64,000 nucleotides of DNA from an uncultured Spartobacteria bacterium (GTDB lineage: Bacteria > Verrucomicrobiota > Verrucomicrobiia > Chthoniobacterales > Terrimicrobiaceae): positions 1 through 64,000 of the forward strand of contig CALCJD010000109.1 of assembly GCA_937960895.1 (NCBI GenBank), given 5' to 3'. The translations under genes were made by a program, and so were the position numbers. Positions 35,092 to 43,446 of the stretch are shown in pieces; position 1 is the first letter of the stretch; each line of letters starts with the position of its first letter. The notes below the pieces were generated by a model that was not told the DNA's origin, did no database searches, and saw only the letters and a program-made list of their open reading frames with translations.

Positions 35092-37338
35092 TCAATGCAT
35101 CAGCGTGCCGCGCATTTCCATCGGCTGAAAGATGATCCACACACCCACGGCAAAAAGGCCGGCGGCAAGAAGGCCCCAGGGAAAAAAGACGCGGAAGGTG
35201 CGGACCGGCGCCAACTGGCGGGCGATGCGCCAGCAGACGTACAACGTGAGCAGGAGGCCGAGGTCGAGAAGGAGAAGTTCGAGGGCGGGCAGGTCGTAGA
35301 AGGCCCAGGAGGGTACGGTCCAGACGGGTTCGCCGGTCACCAGACCGATCTCGCGCGCGGCGCGGTGAAAGACGGGAATCGGAGTGAGCGCCGCGGTGAA
35401 AAAATGAAAAACGAAATGCGCCAGCCACATCCCGAATCCCAGCGGGGCGAGCGCCATGGCAAAGCGGCACAGATTTTCCTTCCGCGGCCCGCCCCCCAGC
35501 GCACTGCTGACAACAGCCGCGGTTCCGGCGGTCAGGGCGGGCAGAACAACCAGCACGCCGACGGCCAGAAGGGTCACCACGGGGAGATCTCCGGCCGGGG
35601 CGATTTCCGCGAGCCAGTTCAGCACGGGCTGCACCATGCCGGCGGCATTGGCAAAGGCGCCGAAGGTGAGGAGCAGGGCCAGCGCGGCGAGATCCGGACG
35701 CCGGGCATAACGGCCGACGGACGAACGGGGAAGATCCGTGACGAGGTCGCGGCCCGGGACCACCGCAATGAGGCCGACGTTATCGTGCGGGCAGGCCTTC
35801 ACGCAGTCCAGACAGAAGGTGCAGTCCATGTTGCCCTGCTTGCGGGGCTGGAACAGCTTCAGCTCGCAACCGCGCTGCACGGCATTGCCCTTGATGCAGT
35901 CAAACGTGCGGCAGCGCGCGCAGATATCGGGCTCGCGGACCTTGATCTCAAACGGCGAGGCCAGCGACTGCACAAAGTGGAATTGTCCGACCGGACAGAC
36001 AAATTTGCAGAAGCTCGCGTCGCGGAAAAACCCGTCGATCAACAGGGCGGCAAGGAAATAGCCGAGAATGATCCCCGCCGTGGCCGCGGGATGATCCCAA
36101 AGGTCGAAGGCCTCGTAGGCCCAGAGGTACACCGCCAGCAGGGCGACGGCAATCCACTTGGACCGCAGGGGCTGCGGCCAGGACCAGCGCGCGGGGAGAA
36201 ACTTCCGTCCCAGATCGCGCACAAACGTGAAGGGACAGGCCATGCAGAACAGGTTTCCCACGGCAAGCAGGGCGATGACGGTGAACGCCCGCCAGTGGGT
36301 CCAGGGGAGCACGCCGGCGAGATTGATCGGACTGATCTGCGGTCCCAGCAGGCCGTCCACCACGATGACCGCGGCCAGGGCGAACAGCACGACCTGCAAC
36401 ACGCGGCGGAACGGTTTCCAGCGCAGGACCGGTCCCACCACCGGCAGACGGAACAGGTCGAAGGGAGGACGGGTCGTGGGCCGGGAGGGGCGGATGGGGG
36501 GCGGCGGGGCGGCATGAACGTAACGCCGCTTGGGGGAAAGGAACTGGATGGCGATGGCGCCGGCGGGAATGAGAAAGGCTACGGATCCGGGAACCCACAT
36601 GACCGCGCCGGCGCCGTTCTGGTCCTCGAGAGGACTGAGGTTGAGCAGGCGCGGTGCGCTTTCGTAGGTGGCGTAAAGGACGCGGTCGTAGAAGGACAGA
36701 AAGGAGGCCAGAATCGTGTTCTGGAGGTCGGCGAGGAGCAGATAGGGGATCGTGGCCCAGCGCGGCCAATACGGACGGCTCGGCCAGGGTTGGACGACGT
36801 GCCACCAGAAAAGAAACGCGGTGCCAAGAAAGAAGGCGTGTTCGACTTCGTGCCAGAAGGGGGACCTGAGCGCGAGATCGTAAAGGGCCGGGATGTGCCA
36901 CAGCAGATTGCTCAGGATGAAAAGCGCCCAGCACAGCGCCGGATGCATGAGGCGGTGCAGAACCGCCTTGAGCAGCGGCCAGTGGAGGAAGGGACCGAGC
37001 GCCTGACTGACGAAGCGCCGAGGGAGACCGACCAGAAGGGGCAACTGGGGCGCACCCAGCAGGATCAGCGGCGGGGCAATCATGGTCAGCAGCAGGTGCT
37101 GCACCATGTGGGCGATGAGGAGGAACGACGCGAAGGCGTCCAGCGGTGACGCCAGAGAGACGTAGATCGCCGCAAGACCGCCGAGGAAACAAGCCAGCCG
37201 CCAGACGGGAAAACGCAGCGGCACCTGGCGGTGCAGTTTGCTCCAACCGCAAAGATAAACGAGGGCGGTCGCGAGGAGCCCGAGCGCCGGGACGGGCTCG
37301 AAGGTCCACGACAACAACGCCGCCTGCTCGGGGCTCAC
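35092..37338 (-). CDS. Fusion: CtaG (caa3 oxidase assembly) and NapH/NosR/CcoG-like 4Fe-4S membrane protein
   Basis: 748 residues. Residues 1-280 are CtaG-like, with about seven membrane helices and the histidine-rich LIAHMVQHLLLTMIAPPLI, NLLWHIPALYD and WHEVEHAFFLG; CtaG delivers copper to CuB of caa3 oxidases. After a Pro-rich linker, residues 305-545 are a polyferredoxin-type membrane domain with FCMACPFTFVRDLG, ASFCKFVCPVGQF, a CARC...C...C set, and CTFCLDCVKACPHDN (4Fe-4S). Three or four further membrane helices finish the protein. It follows the cytochrome b gene by 43 bp. CcoG, of similar design, is a Cu(II) reductase for cbb3 oxidases, so a copper-reducing assembly factor is the inferred job. 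Electron transfer to a quinone is another option. Confidence 0.85.
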   Translation of the reverse strand: MSPEQAALLSWTFEPVPALGLLATALVYLCGWSKLHRQVPLRFPVWRLACFLGGLAAIYVSLASPLDAFASFLLIAHMVQHLLLTMIAPPLILLGAPQLPLLVGLPRRFVSQALGPFLHWPLLKAVLHRLMHPALCWALFILSNLLWHIPALYDLALRSPFWHEVEHAFFLGTAFLFWWHVVQPWPSRPYWPRWATIPYLLLADLQNTILASFLSFYDRVLYATYESAPRLLNLSPLEDQNGAGAVMWVPGSVAFLIPAGAIAIQFLSPKRRYVHAAPPPPIRPSRPTTRPPFDLFRLPVVGPVLRWKPFRRVLQVVLFALAAVIVVDGLLGPQISPINLAGVLPWTHWRAFTVIALLAVGNLFCMACPFTFVRDLGRKFLPARWSWPQPLRSKWIAVALLAVYLWAYEAFDLWDHPAATAGIILGYFLAALLIDGFFRDASFCKFVCPVGQFHFVQSLASPFEIKVREPDICARCRTFDCIKGNAVQRGCELKLFQPRKQGNMDCTFCLDCVKACPHDNVGLIAVVPGRDLVTDLPRSSVGRYARRPDLAALALLLTFGAFANAAGMVQPVLNWLAEIAPAGDLPVVTLLAVGVLVVLPALTAGTAAVVSSALGGGPRKENLCRFAMALAPLGFGMWLAHFVFHFFTAALTPIPVFHRAAREIGLVTGEPVWTVPSWAFYDLPALELLLLDLGLLLTLYVCWRIARQLAPVRTFRVFFPWGLLAAGLFAVGVWIIFQPMEMRGTLMH

Positions 37339-37381
37339 GGGCCGGCTGAGGATTCAGCCGACCCTCTGCGAGCCGGGGCGA

Positions 37382-38947
37382 TCAACTTTGCGGATCGGCC
37401 GTCTTTTCCAGATGGCCGGCGTGCGGGCCGGCCTCCTTTGTGGAGACGTTTTCCTTCGGCGGAATGGCGGGCCACGTCGAATCCCGGGCGGGAGGTTGGT
37501 TTTCGGGCCGCAGCGTGACCATGTAGGAGACCAGCGCTTCGACCTCATACGGACTCAGATTCTTGCCGTAGGCGGGCATGTTGCCGCCGCCCTGGATGAC
37601 CTGGCGGATCATCTGATCCTTGGTCAAACGCGTGCCCACGTCGGCGAGATCCGGACCGCGCTTGCCGCCCACACCGTCAATGGCGTGGCAGTTGCGGCAC
37701 TGCTTGTTTTGCAGCACGACCAGACCCTGGAGCTCCAGAGGTGTGCGGTCCAGCACACGCGACTGCTCGGTGGGATCCGCGGTCCAAGCCGTCATCTCAG
37801 GCGACCACGGGGACGTGAAGCCCAGATAGGTGAGAAGGCCCAGCGCCAGGTAGACGAAGATGACCGTCAGCACCGCAATCGGCCGGCGGCGCCAGCTCTT
37901 TTCGCCCGTGTTGTTGATGAACGGCAGGGCGAAGAGGATCAACAGGATGATCGGTCCGCCCGTCAGGAGCAGGAAGGACTCCATGTATTCGGGCATCAGC
38001 GCCGCCACGGCGAAGATCCACATGAAGAAGAAGTCCGGACGGGGCACGGTGTCGATTTCCGTCGGATACGGCGGGCCGGTCGGCCCCTTGGGTCCAAAGA
38101 TCGCCGCGCAGGCCAGGATGGCGACCAGCACAAAGGCGGCCGCGACGAGATCCTTCCAGATGCCATGCGGCGCAAACGGCATGCCGTCCTTCTTGAGGAT
38201 CTCCTCGTATTCCTTGTCGTAGGTGTTGCGGTCGACGAGGCGTCCCGGCTCGGGGTACTCGTTGATGCCCTTGGTGAGCACCATGCGGAGGTGCAGGGCG
38301 ACGAGGGCGAGAATGGTTCCGGGAATGATGAAGACGTGCAGCGAGAAGAAGCGCGAAAGCGTTTCCGAGGCGATGATCGGTCCGCCCAGCATGAGGTGAA
38401 CCAGATTTTCGCCGATCAGCGGCACGCGGCCCATGATGGCCGCGCCGATGCCGAGACCCCAGTAGGCGTCCTCGTCAAAGCGCAGCACCTGTCCGGTGAA
38501 CGCCATGCCGAGCGTGCAGACCATGAGGATGCAGCCGGAGATCCAGGTGATCTCGCGGGGATATTTGTAGGCGCCAAACAGGAAGACCTGCGTCATGTGC
38601 AGGAACATGATGGCCACCATGAAATTGGAGCCCCAGTAGTGCATCGCCCGCAGGAACCATCCCACCGGCTGTTCGTAGGTGAGGTATTCCAGCGTGGTGT
38701 AGGCCTCGGCGCCCGACGGCACGTAGGCAAACGCCAGCAGGCTTCCGGTGACGATCTGCAGGATCAGACACAGCAGCGTGGCGCTGCCGAAAACGTAAAA
38801 CCAGCTCGCGCTGCTCCGCGGAATGTGGTGTCCCGCGGTGTGCTCCCACAGGTCGGTGAGGTGCAGCCGCTTGTCGAGCCAGACGAAGATGCCCTGGGCC
38901 GCGTCAAAGGCCAGGTTTTTGGCGGTTTTTTTCGTGGGTTCGCTCAT
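37382..38947 (-). CDS. Cytochrome b fused to cytochrome c (quinol:cytochrome c reductase)
   Basis: 521 residues. The first 210 are a four-helix cytochrome b6 domain with heme-ligand histidines in WFLRAMHYWGSN, FLHMTQVFLFGAY, FFSLHVFIIPG and VALHLRMVLT. Residues about 225-390 hold the subunit IV-like helices, including the conserved PDFFF region. The C-terminal 100 residues are a cytochrome c with CRNCH (near 418) and the axial Met in GGGNMPAYGKNL. This joins b and c in one chain. It works with the Rieske protein in quinol oxidation. The 4-bp overlap with the Rieske gene supports coupled synthesis. Confidence 0.92.
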   Translation of the reverse strand: MSEPTKKTAKNLAFDAAQGIFVWLDKRLHLTDLWEHTAGHHIPRSSASWFYVFGSATLLCLILQIVTGSLLAFAYVPSGAEAYTTLEYLTYEQPVGWFLRAMHYWGSNFMVAIMFLHMTQVFLFGAYKYPREITWISGCILMVCTLGMAFTGQVLRFDEDAYWGLGIGAAIMGRVPLIGENLVHLMLGGPIIASETLSRFFSLHVFIIPGTILALVALHLRMVLTKGINEYPEPGRLVDRNTYDKEYEEILKKDGMPFAPHGIWKDLVAAAFVLVAILACAAIFGPKGPTGPPYPTEIDTVPRPDFFFMWIFAVAALMPEYMESFLLLTGGPIILLILFALPFINNTGEKSWRRRPIAVLTVIFVYLALGLLTYLGFTSPWSPEMTAWTADPTEQSRVLDRTPLELQGLVVLQNKQCRNCHAIDGVGGKRGPDLADVGTRLTKDQMIRQVIQGGGNMPAYGKNLSPYEVEALVSYMVTLRPENQPPARDSTWPAIPPKENVSTKEAGPHAGHLEKTADPQS

Positions 38948-39498
38948 GCGTTGGGACGGGCCAGGGTCGGAAGCAGGCCGGCGTCAATGATGAGTTCGTT
39001 GTTGACGACGGAAACCTTGTATTCATAGAGCCCGCGCGGCGGTGGACCCGACGCATGCGAACCGTCCTGGTAAAAGGCGCCGCCGTGGCAGGGGCACATG
39101 AAAAGTTTGGATTCGTCAAACCAGCGCACCGGACAGCCGAGGTGCGTGCAGTTGATGGCAAAGACCTGGAACTGCTCGCCCTGAATGCGGCGGACCCAGC
39201 ACGGAATTTCGGCCGTCTCCCCGTCCCACGGACGACGATACGGGTTCGTGTAGGTCGCCAGCCGCGTGGTCCCCTCGGGGAACTGGTCGATCGGACCGAG
39301 GGAAATGCCCTTCGTCGGGAGGATCTTGACGAAGCTCGACATGACGTAGCCGATGAGCGGGAGCGAAACCATCGCGCCGGCGACGACGTTCAGGCCGACG
39401 CCCATCTTGAAAAGGAAGTCACGGCGCGAGGTCGCCTTGTCGGCCCCCTCGCAGGCGCAGGGCTTTTTTTCGGGTTCCTTGTGTCTGTGCGAAATCAT
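38944..39498 (-). CDS. qcrA: Rieske iron-sulfur protein of the bc complex
   Basis: 184 residues. A twin-arginine motif (SRRDFLFKMGVG) precedes a membrane anchor (about 32-58), as usual for Tat-inserted Rieske proteins. The 2Fe-2S ligands are in CTHLGCPVRW and CPCHGGAFY (C-T-H and C-P-C-H-G). It carries electrons from quinol to cytochrome c in the periplasm or at the membrane face. A Cys-rich KKPCACEG near the start is unusual. It overlaps both neighbours by 4 bp. Confidence 0.95.
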   Translation of the reverse strand: MISHRHKEPEKKPCACEGADKATSRRDFLFKMGVGLNVVAGAMVSLPLIGYVMSSFVKILPTKGISLGPIDQFPEGTTRLATYTNPYRRPWDGETAEIPCWVRRIQGEQFQVFAINCTHLGCPVRWFDESKLFMCPCHGGAFYQDGSHASGPPPRGLYEYKVSVVNNELIIDAGLLPTLARPNA

Positions 39499-40211
39499 GG
39501 AATCTGAGTATTGACGCTGTCCGGGGAGAGCGGTTGGCCGAACTCGTTTTCGCGCTTGGAAATGAGCCAGGCGACGATGTCCGAGATGTCCTCGTCGGAG
39601 AGAGGACGTCCGGGAATGACCTTCCGGTAGTCCGGAATGCCCAGTTCGGGCCGTCCGGCGATGATGAGCGTGCGCAGGTACTGGTCGGTGACGAGTCCCA
39701 GGAAGGCGGGATTCGTGTAGAACCCGTCCCCGAGCATCTTTTCACCGCCCGCCTTCGCGATGGCATCCGTGTAGGCCTTGTACAACGCCTCCCCGCGGGT
39801 GGCATCACCCGGAGGCGCGGAGTACGGAGGCAGTGAGGTGCCCGCCGGCAGGGGTTGCCGCCAGGCGAGGAGGCCCTTGACGATAATGTCGACCTGTTCC
39901 TCCGTGAGCATGCCGCCCTTGGCCTGGGAGAACGGCGGCATCAGTGTGCCGGGAATGCCTTCGGCGATCACTTTCCGCAGGGTGGCTTCCGGCACGACGG
40001 CGAGATAGGTCGGATTGTCGAGACTGATCGCGCCGGCCACCAGTTTGCCGTCGCCATGGCAGCCCTGGCAGTTTTCACGGTAGAGCTCGTGGAAATCCGT
40101 GATGGCCGTGGGCGGCCGCCACTTGTCCACCTTTTCATCCGGTTTGCCCGGCATCCAATCACAGCCGGTCAGCACGGCACAGAAACCAAGGAAAAGAAGG
40201 GAGCGCTTCAT
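39495..40211 (-). CDS. Cytochrome c lipoprotein with a heme-less second domain
   Basis: 238 residues. LLFLGFCAVLTGCDW is a lipoprotein signal with the lipobox Cys. The first domain has the heme site CQGCH and the axial Met in TLMPPFSQ. The second domain keeps the fold markers (ATRGEALYKAYTDA, NPAFLGLVTDQYLRTLIIAG, LSDEDISDIVAWLI) but has no CxxCH; the expected site reads AYTDAIAKAG. It is anchored on the outer face of the membrane and is probably the electron carrier or a structural subunit between the bc part and the oxidase. The ATG at 40211 overlaps the upstream gene by 4 bp. Confidence 0.88.
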   Translation of the reverse strand: MKRSLLFLGFCAVLTGCDWMPGKPDEKVDKWRPPTAITDFHELYRENCQGCHGDGKLVAGAISLDNPTYLAVVPEATLRKVIAEGIPGTLMPPFSQAKGGMLTEEQVDIIVKGLLAWRQPLPAGTSLPPYSAPPGDATRGEALYKAYTDAIAKAGGEKMLGDGFYTNPAFLGLVTDQYLRTLIIAGRPELGIPDYRKVIPGRPLSDEDISDIVAWLISKRENEFGQPLSPDSVNTQIP

Positions 40212-41053
40212 TTGTCGTCCTCCGTTTTGTGCTGGGCCTCGATGCCGAGTTTTTGCGCGAGGGGCCAGTTTTCCTTGATTTCCGCCTTGGTCGATTTGAA
40301 CACGATGAAACCGCACACCATGCCGAAGACGACCTGGCAGATGATGAACGGCAGCCAGTCGATCGCAATGGCGAGTTTGGGGTCCACCAGGCGCAGCGTG
40401 GCAAAAATGAGGCCGGTCCAGAACAGCGGCGGAATGATACCGCCGAAGAACCATTCAAAGCGGCGCGGAAGCATGGGAACCAGCACGACATAAAGCAGGC
40501 CGACCAGGCAGGAAATCGTCAGATGGGCGATGGAGCCCACAATGAGACCCGCCAGGCTGAAGTGCTTGAGGGTGTCGAGGCTGGCTTCCGAGAGTTCCGG
40601 CACGCCCGCGGCGGCAAGCAGGTTGATCGGGTACCAGATGCTGCCGTATTTGAAAACGCCCCAGGTGCAGGCGAGGAAGGCCATGACCGCCGCGCCCGCC
40701 AGCCCGCCGAGGATGCCGGCGGTGTAGGGGTGAACCTCCACGGGGATGTGCGCGCGGTTCGGCACGTTGCCGGCCTCGAGCATCTGCACGACGCGGCCCG
40801 CGGTGCGGATCGGCTTGGGATGCTGATCCTCGGGACGGATCGGCACGTATTCATGCTTGGGATGCGGGAAAACGTCGAGGCACCAGCCGATGGCGCCGAT
40901 CAGGCCGGTGAGAAACCCGACGACGCTGACGAACAGATTGGTGACCAGCCCGAAAAAGAGCAGGGCAAGACCAAACGCGGCGACGATCGGCCACGCCGTG
41001 GGGGCGGGCAGCTCGACGCTGTTGGGATCGTGATGATGAGGGTCGCTGGACAT
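40208..41053 (-). CDS. Integral membrane protein of the oxidase operon, unassigned
   Basis: 281 residues with about six membrane helices. The N-terminus (HHDPNSVELPAPTAWPIVAAFGLALLF in two pieces) resembles subunit IV-like tails of caa3 oxidases. The PHPKHEYVPIRPEDQHPKP loop and the later membrane part, about residues 110-260, are not assigned by me to a named family. Its place between subunit III and the cytochrome c lipoprotein, with a 2-bp gap and a 4-bp overlap, suggests a structural subunit linking the oxidase and reductase. That is inference from position. Confidence 0.6.
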   Translation of the reverse strand: MSSDPHHHDPNSVELPAPTAWPIVAAFGLALLFFGLVTNLFVSVVGFLTGLIGAIGWCLDVFPHPKHEYVPIRPEDQHPKPIRTAGRVVQMLEAGNVPNRAHIPVEVHPYTAGILGGLAGAAVMAFLACTWGVFKYGSIWYPINLLAAAGVPELSEASLDTLKHFSLAGLIVGSIAHLTISCLVGLLYVVLVPMLPRRFEWFFGGIIPPLFWTGLIFATLRLVDPKLAIAIDWLPFIICQVVFGMVCGFIVFKSTKAEIKENWPLAQKLGIEAQHKTEDDK

Positions 41054-41055
41054 GT

Positions 41056-41688
41056 TCAGTAACGCACGCTGATGAAATAGACGAGGGTGAGGACGACGAC
41101 CCAGATGGCATCAACGAAGTGCCAATACCAGGAGATCATTTCCACGTGTTCGCTGTGATCCTTCGGAACCTTTCCGCGCAGGGTGAGAATCCACACGGTA
41201 CTCAGAAGAAGCAGACCGACGATGACGTGGCTGAGGTGCAGTCCGACCAGCGAGTAGAACGTCGAGCCGAAGACGTTCGTGCTGATGGTGAGCCCCTCCT
41301 TGTAGATCAGGTGCCACCATTCCCAGGCCGAAAAGCCCACGAAGTACGCGCCGAGGAGGATCGTGATGCCCCACCAGAGCAGGAAGTTTCCGCGGTGGGA
41401 CTGGAACAGGGCCCGCTCCGCCAGGTAAACCGTGCCGCTGGAGCCGAAGAGCGCCAGACTGGCCAGCCACGGCACGTGGAGCACCTCCGACGGATAGGGT
41501 CCGTTGAGGCTCTTGCCCATGTAAAAGACATACGCCACCACAAAGATCGTGAAGAGCGCCGACTCCGTGATGATGAGGCAGGCCATGCCCACCTTGCGCG
41601 GAGAGGGAAGCACCCACGGCTTTTCCGCGGGCGCGGGATCGTTGATGAAACCGGAGGGATTTCCGGCCTGAATGTTTTCTGAACTCAT
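41056..41688 (-). CDS. ctaE: Cytochrome c oxidase subunit III
   Basis: 210 residues with five or so membrane helices. GMACLIITESALFTIFVVAYVF, LWWGITILLGAYFVGFSAWEWW, SLVGLHLSHVIVGLLLLS and the closing SWYWHFVDAIWVVVLTLVYF (each read in pieces) are characteristic. It supports subunit I and oxygen entry in heme-copper oxidases. The length is like the short five-helix caa3 type. It overlaps the subunit I stop by 4 bp. Confidence 0.94.
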   Translation of the reverse strand: MSSENIQAGNPSGFINDPAPAEKPWVLPSPRKVGMACLIITESALFTIFVVAYVFYMGKSLNGPYPSEVLHVPWLASLALFGSSGTVYLAERALFQSHRGNFLLWWGITILLGAYFVGFSAWEWWHLIYKEGLTISTNVFGSTFYSLVGLHLSHVIVGLLLLSTVWILTLRGKVPKDHSEHVEMISWYWHFVDAIWVVVLTLVYFISVRY

Positions 41689-43412
41689 TCGAATTTCCAG
41701 TCAGGGTCCTCGGGATGCTTCAAATCCCAGAGCGGACGACGGCTGCGCACCTCGGGATTCTTGTCGAAGTTGTATTCCGGGGGAGGCGAAGTTGTGGCCC
41801 ATTCAAGCGTCCAGGCGTCCCAGGGATCGTCTCCGGCCTCCTTCCCCTTCACGTAGGAGTAGATGAGGTTGTAGACGAAAATGAGAATGCCGGGAATCTG
41901 AAAGAGCAGGCCGACGGTGGCAATCTGGTTCCAGATCTCCCATCCGCGGTCCGCCTCATAGGTAAAGATGCGGCGGGGCATGCCGAGGAAGCCCAGGATG
42001 TGCATCGGCATGAAGGTCAGGTTGAAGCCGATGGTGAACAGCCAGAAATGCCAGAGACCCAGCCGCTTGTTTGGCATGCGTCCGAAGGCCTTCGGGAACC
42101 AGTAATAAAAGCCGGCGAAGAACATGTAGAGCAGAGCGCCGATCAGCACGTAGTGGAAGTGCGCCACCACGAAGTAGGAGTCGTGCAACTGCCAGTCGAA
42201 GGTCGCCACCGAGAGCATGATGCCGGTGAGACCGGCGCAGAGGAACTGGAAGAGGAAGGCCAGCGCAAAGATCATGGGCAGTTCAAACCGGATCTTTCCG
42301 CCGTACATCGTACCCAGCCAGTTGAAGATCTTGATGCCGGTGGGGATGGCGATGATCATCGTGGAGATCGCAAAGAAGGTGTTGCCGATCGAGGTCATTC
42401 CCACCGTGAACATGTGGTGCGCCCACACACCCAGGCTGATGAAGCCGATCATCACCGTGGCGGCCACCATGATCGGATAACCGAAGATGGGTTTCCGCGA
42501 GAACACCGGAATCACCTCCGAGGCGATGGCAAATCCCGGAATGATGAGGATGTAGACCTCGGGGTGACCGAAGATCCAGAAGAAGTGCTGCCAGAGCACC
42601 GCGGATCCGCCCGCCTGCGTGTCGAAGAACTTCGCCCCCAGATAGCGGTCGAGGGTGATCATGATCTGCGCCGCGGAAAGCGGGGGCAGCGCGATGATGA
42701 CCAGGAAGGCCACCACAATCCACATCCAGACGAAGAGGGGCATCCGGCCGAGGGTCATGCCCTTGCAGCGGTAACAGAAAATGGTCACCAGGATGTTGAT
42801 GGCCGTGGCGATCGACCCGATGCCGCCCAGCAGGATGGAGAGCGTCCAGTAGTCCGAGCTGTGGCCCCGCGAGAAGGCCTTGGACATCAGCGGCGCGTAG
42901 GCAAACCAGCCCACGTCCGGCGCGGAGCCCGCATTGTAAAGGCCCGGCGCGGTGAAATAGCTGGCGTAAAGGAAGAGGCCGCTGAAGAAAAACACCCAGA
43001 AGCCGAAGGCATTGAGCCGGGGGAAGGCCATGTCCCTCGTGCCGATCATGAGCGGGATCAGATAGTTCGCAAACCCGAAGATGATCGGCATGCCCACCAG
43101 GAACACCATGGCGGTGCCGTGCATGGTGAAGAAGCGGTTGAAAACATCCGGGTCAAGGAACGTGCTGTGCCCGATGAGTTTCAGCCACGTGCTGTGCGGG
43201 AAAAGCAGCTGAATCCGGATGAGCGTGGCCATGATGCCGGCCACCACAAAGAACAGCAGTCCGGCCCCGATGTACATCAGGCCGAGCCGCTTGTGGTCGA
43301 CGGTGAAAACCATTTCCTGCACCAGACGGGTGAGGGAGCCCGGTTCCCGACCGACTTGTGCGGGGGCGGGAAAAGTGTATTCGGATTCGCCTGTAGATGT
43401 TGCGTTGGCCAT
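41685..43412 (-). CDS. ctaD: Cytochrome c oxidase subunit I
   Basis: 575 residues with 12 or more membrane helices. The key sites are FTMHGTAMVF (heme a ligand), FWIFGHPEVYILI (CuB His and the Tyr cross-link; the Glu of GHPEV marks an A1-type D channel), WAHHMFTVGM (CuB His pair) and DSYFVVAHFHYVLIG (heme ligands). It reduces oxygen to water and pumps protons. The length is normal. It lies between subunit II (34-bp gap) and subunit III (4-bp overlap). Confidence 0.97.
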   Translation of the reverse strand: MANATSTGESEYTFPAPAQVGREPGSLTRLVQEMVFTVDHKRLGLMYIGAGLLFFVVAGIMATLIRIQLLFPHSTWLKLIGHSTFLDPDVFNRFFTMHGTAMVFLVGMPIIFGFANYLIPLMIGTRDMAFPRLNAFGFWVFFFSGLFLYASYFTAPGLYNAGSAPDVGWFAYAPLMSKAFSRGHSSDYWTLSILLGGIGSIATAINILVTIFCYRCKGMTLGRMPLFVWMWIVVAFLVIIALPPLSAAQIMITLDRYLGAKFFDTQAGGSAVLWQHFFWIFGHPEVYILIIPGFAIASEVIPVFSRKPIFGYPIMVAATVMIGFISLGVWAHHMFTVGMTSIGNTFFAISTMIIAIPTGIKIFNWLGTMYGGKIRFELPMIFALAFLFQFLCAGLTGIMLSVATFDWQLHDSYFVVAHFHYVLIGALLYMFFAGFYYWFPKAFGRMPNKRLGLWHFWLFTIGFNLTFMPMHILGFLGMPRRIFTYEADRGWEIWNQIATVGLLFQIPGILIFVYNLIYSYVKGKEAGDDPWDAWTLEWATTSPPPEYNFDKNPEVRSRRPLWDLKHPEDPDWKFE

Positions 43413-43446
43413 CGTCAGAGCGCGGTGAAGGGTTGAAATTGGCAGG

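Noticed and set aside
35074..37149. 691-residue forward frame opposite the CtaG/4Fe-4S fusion
   Set aside because: Composition is Gly/Arg/Gln-rich without hydrophobic core or motifs, while the reverse frame has clear helices and Cys clusters.
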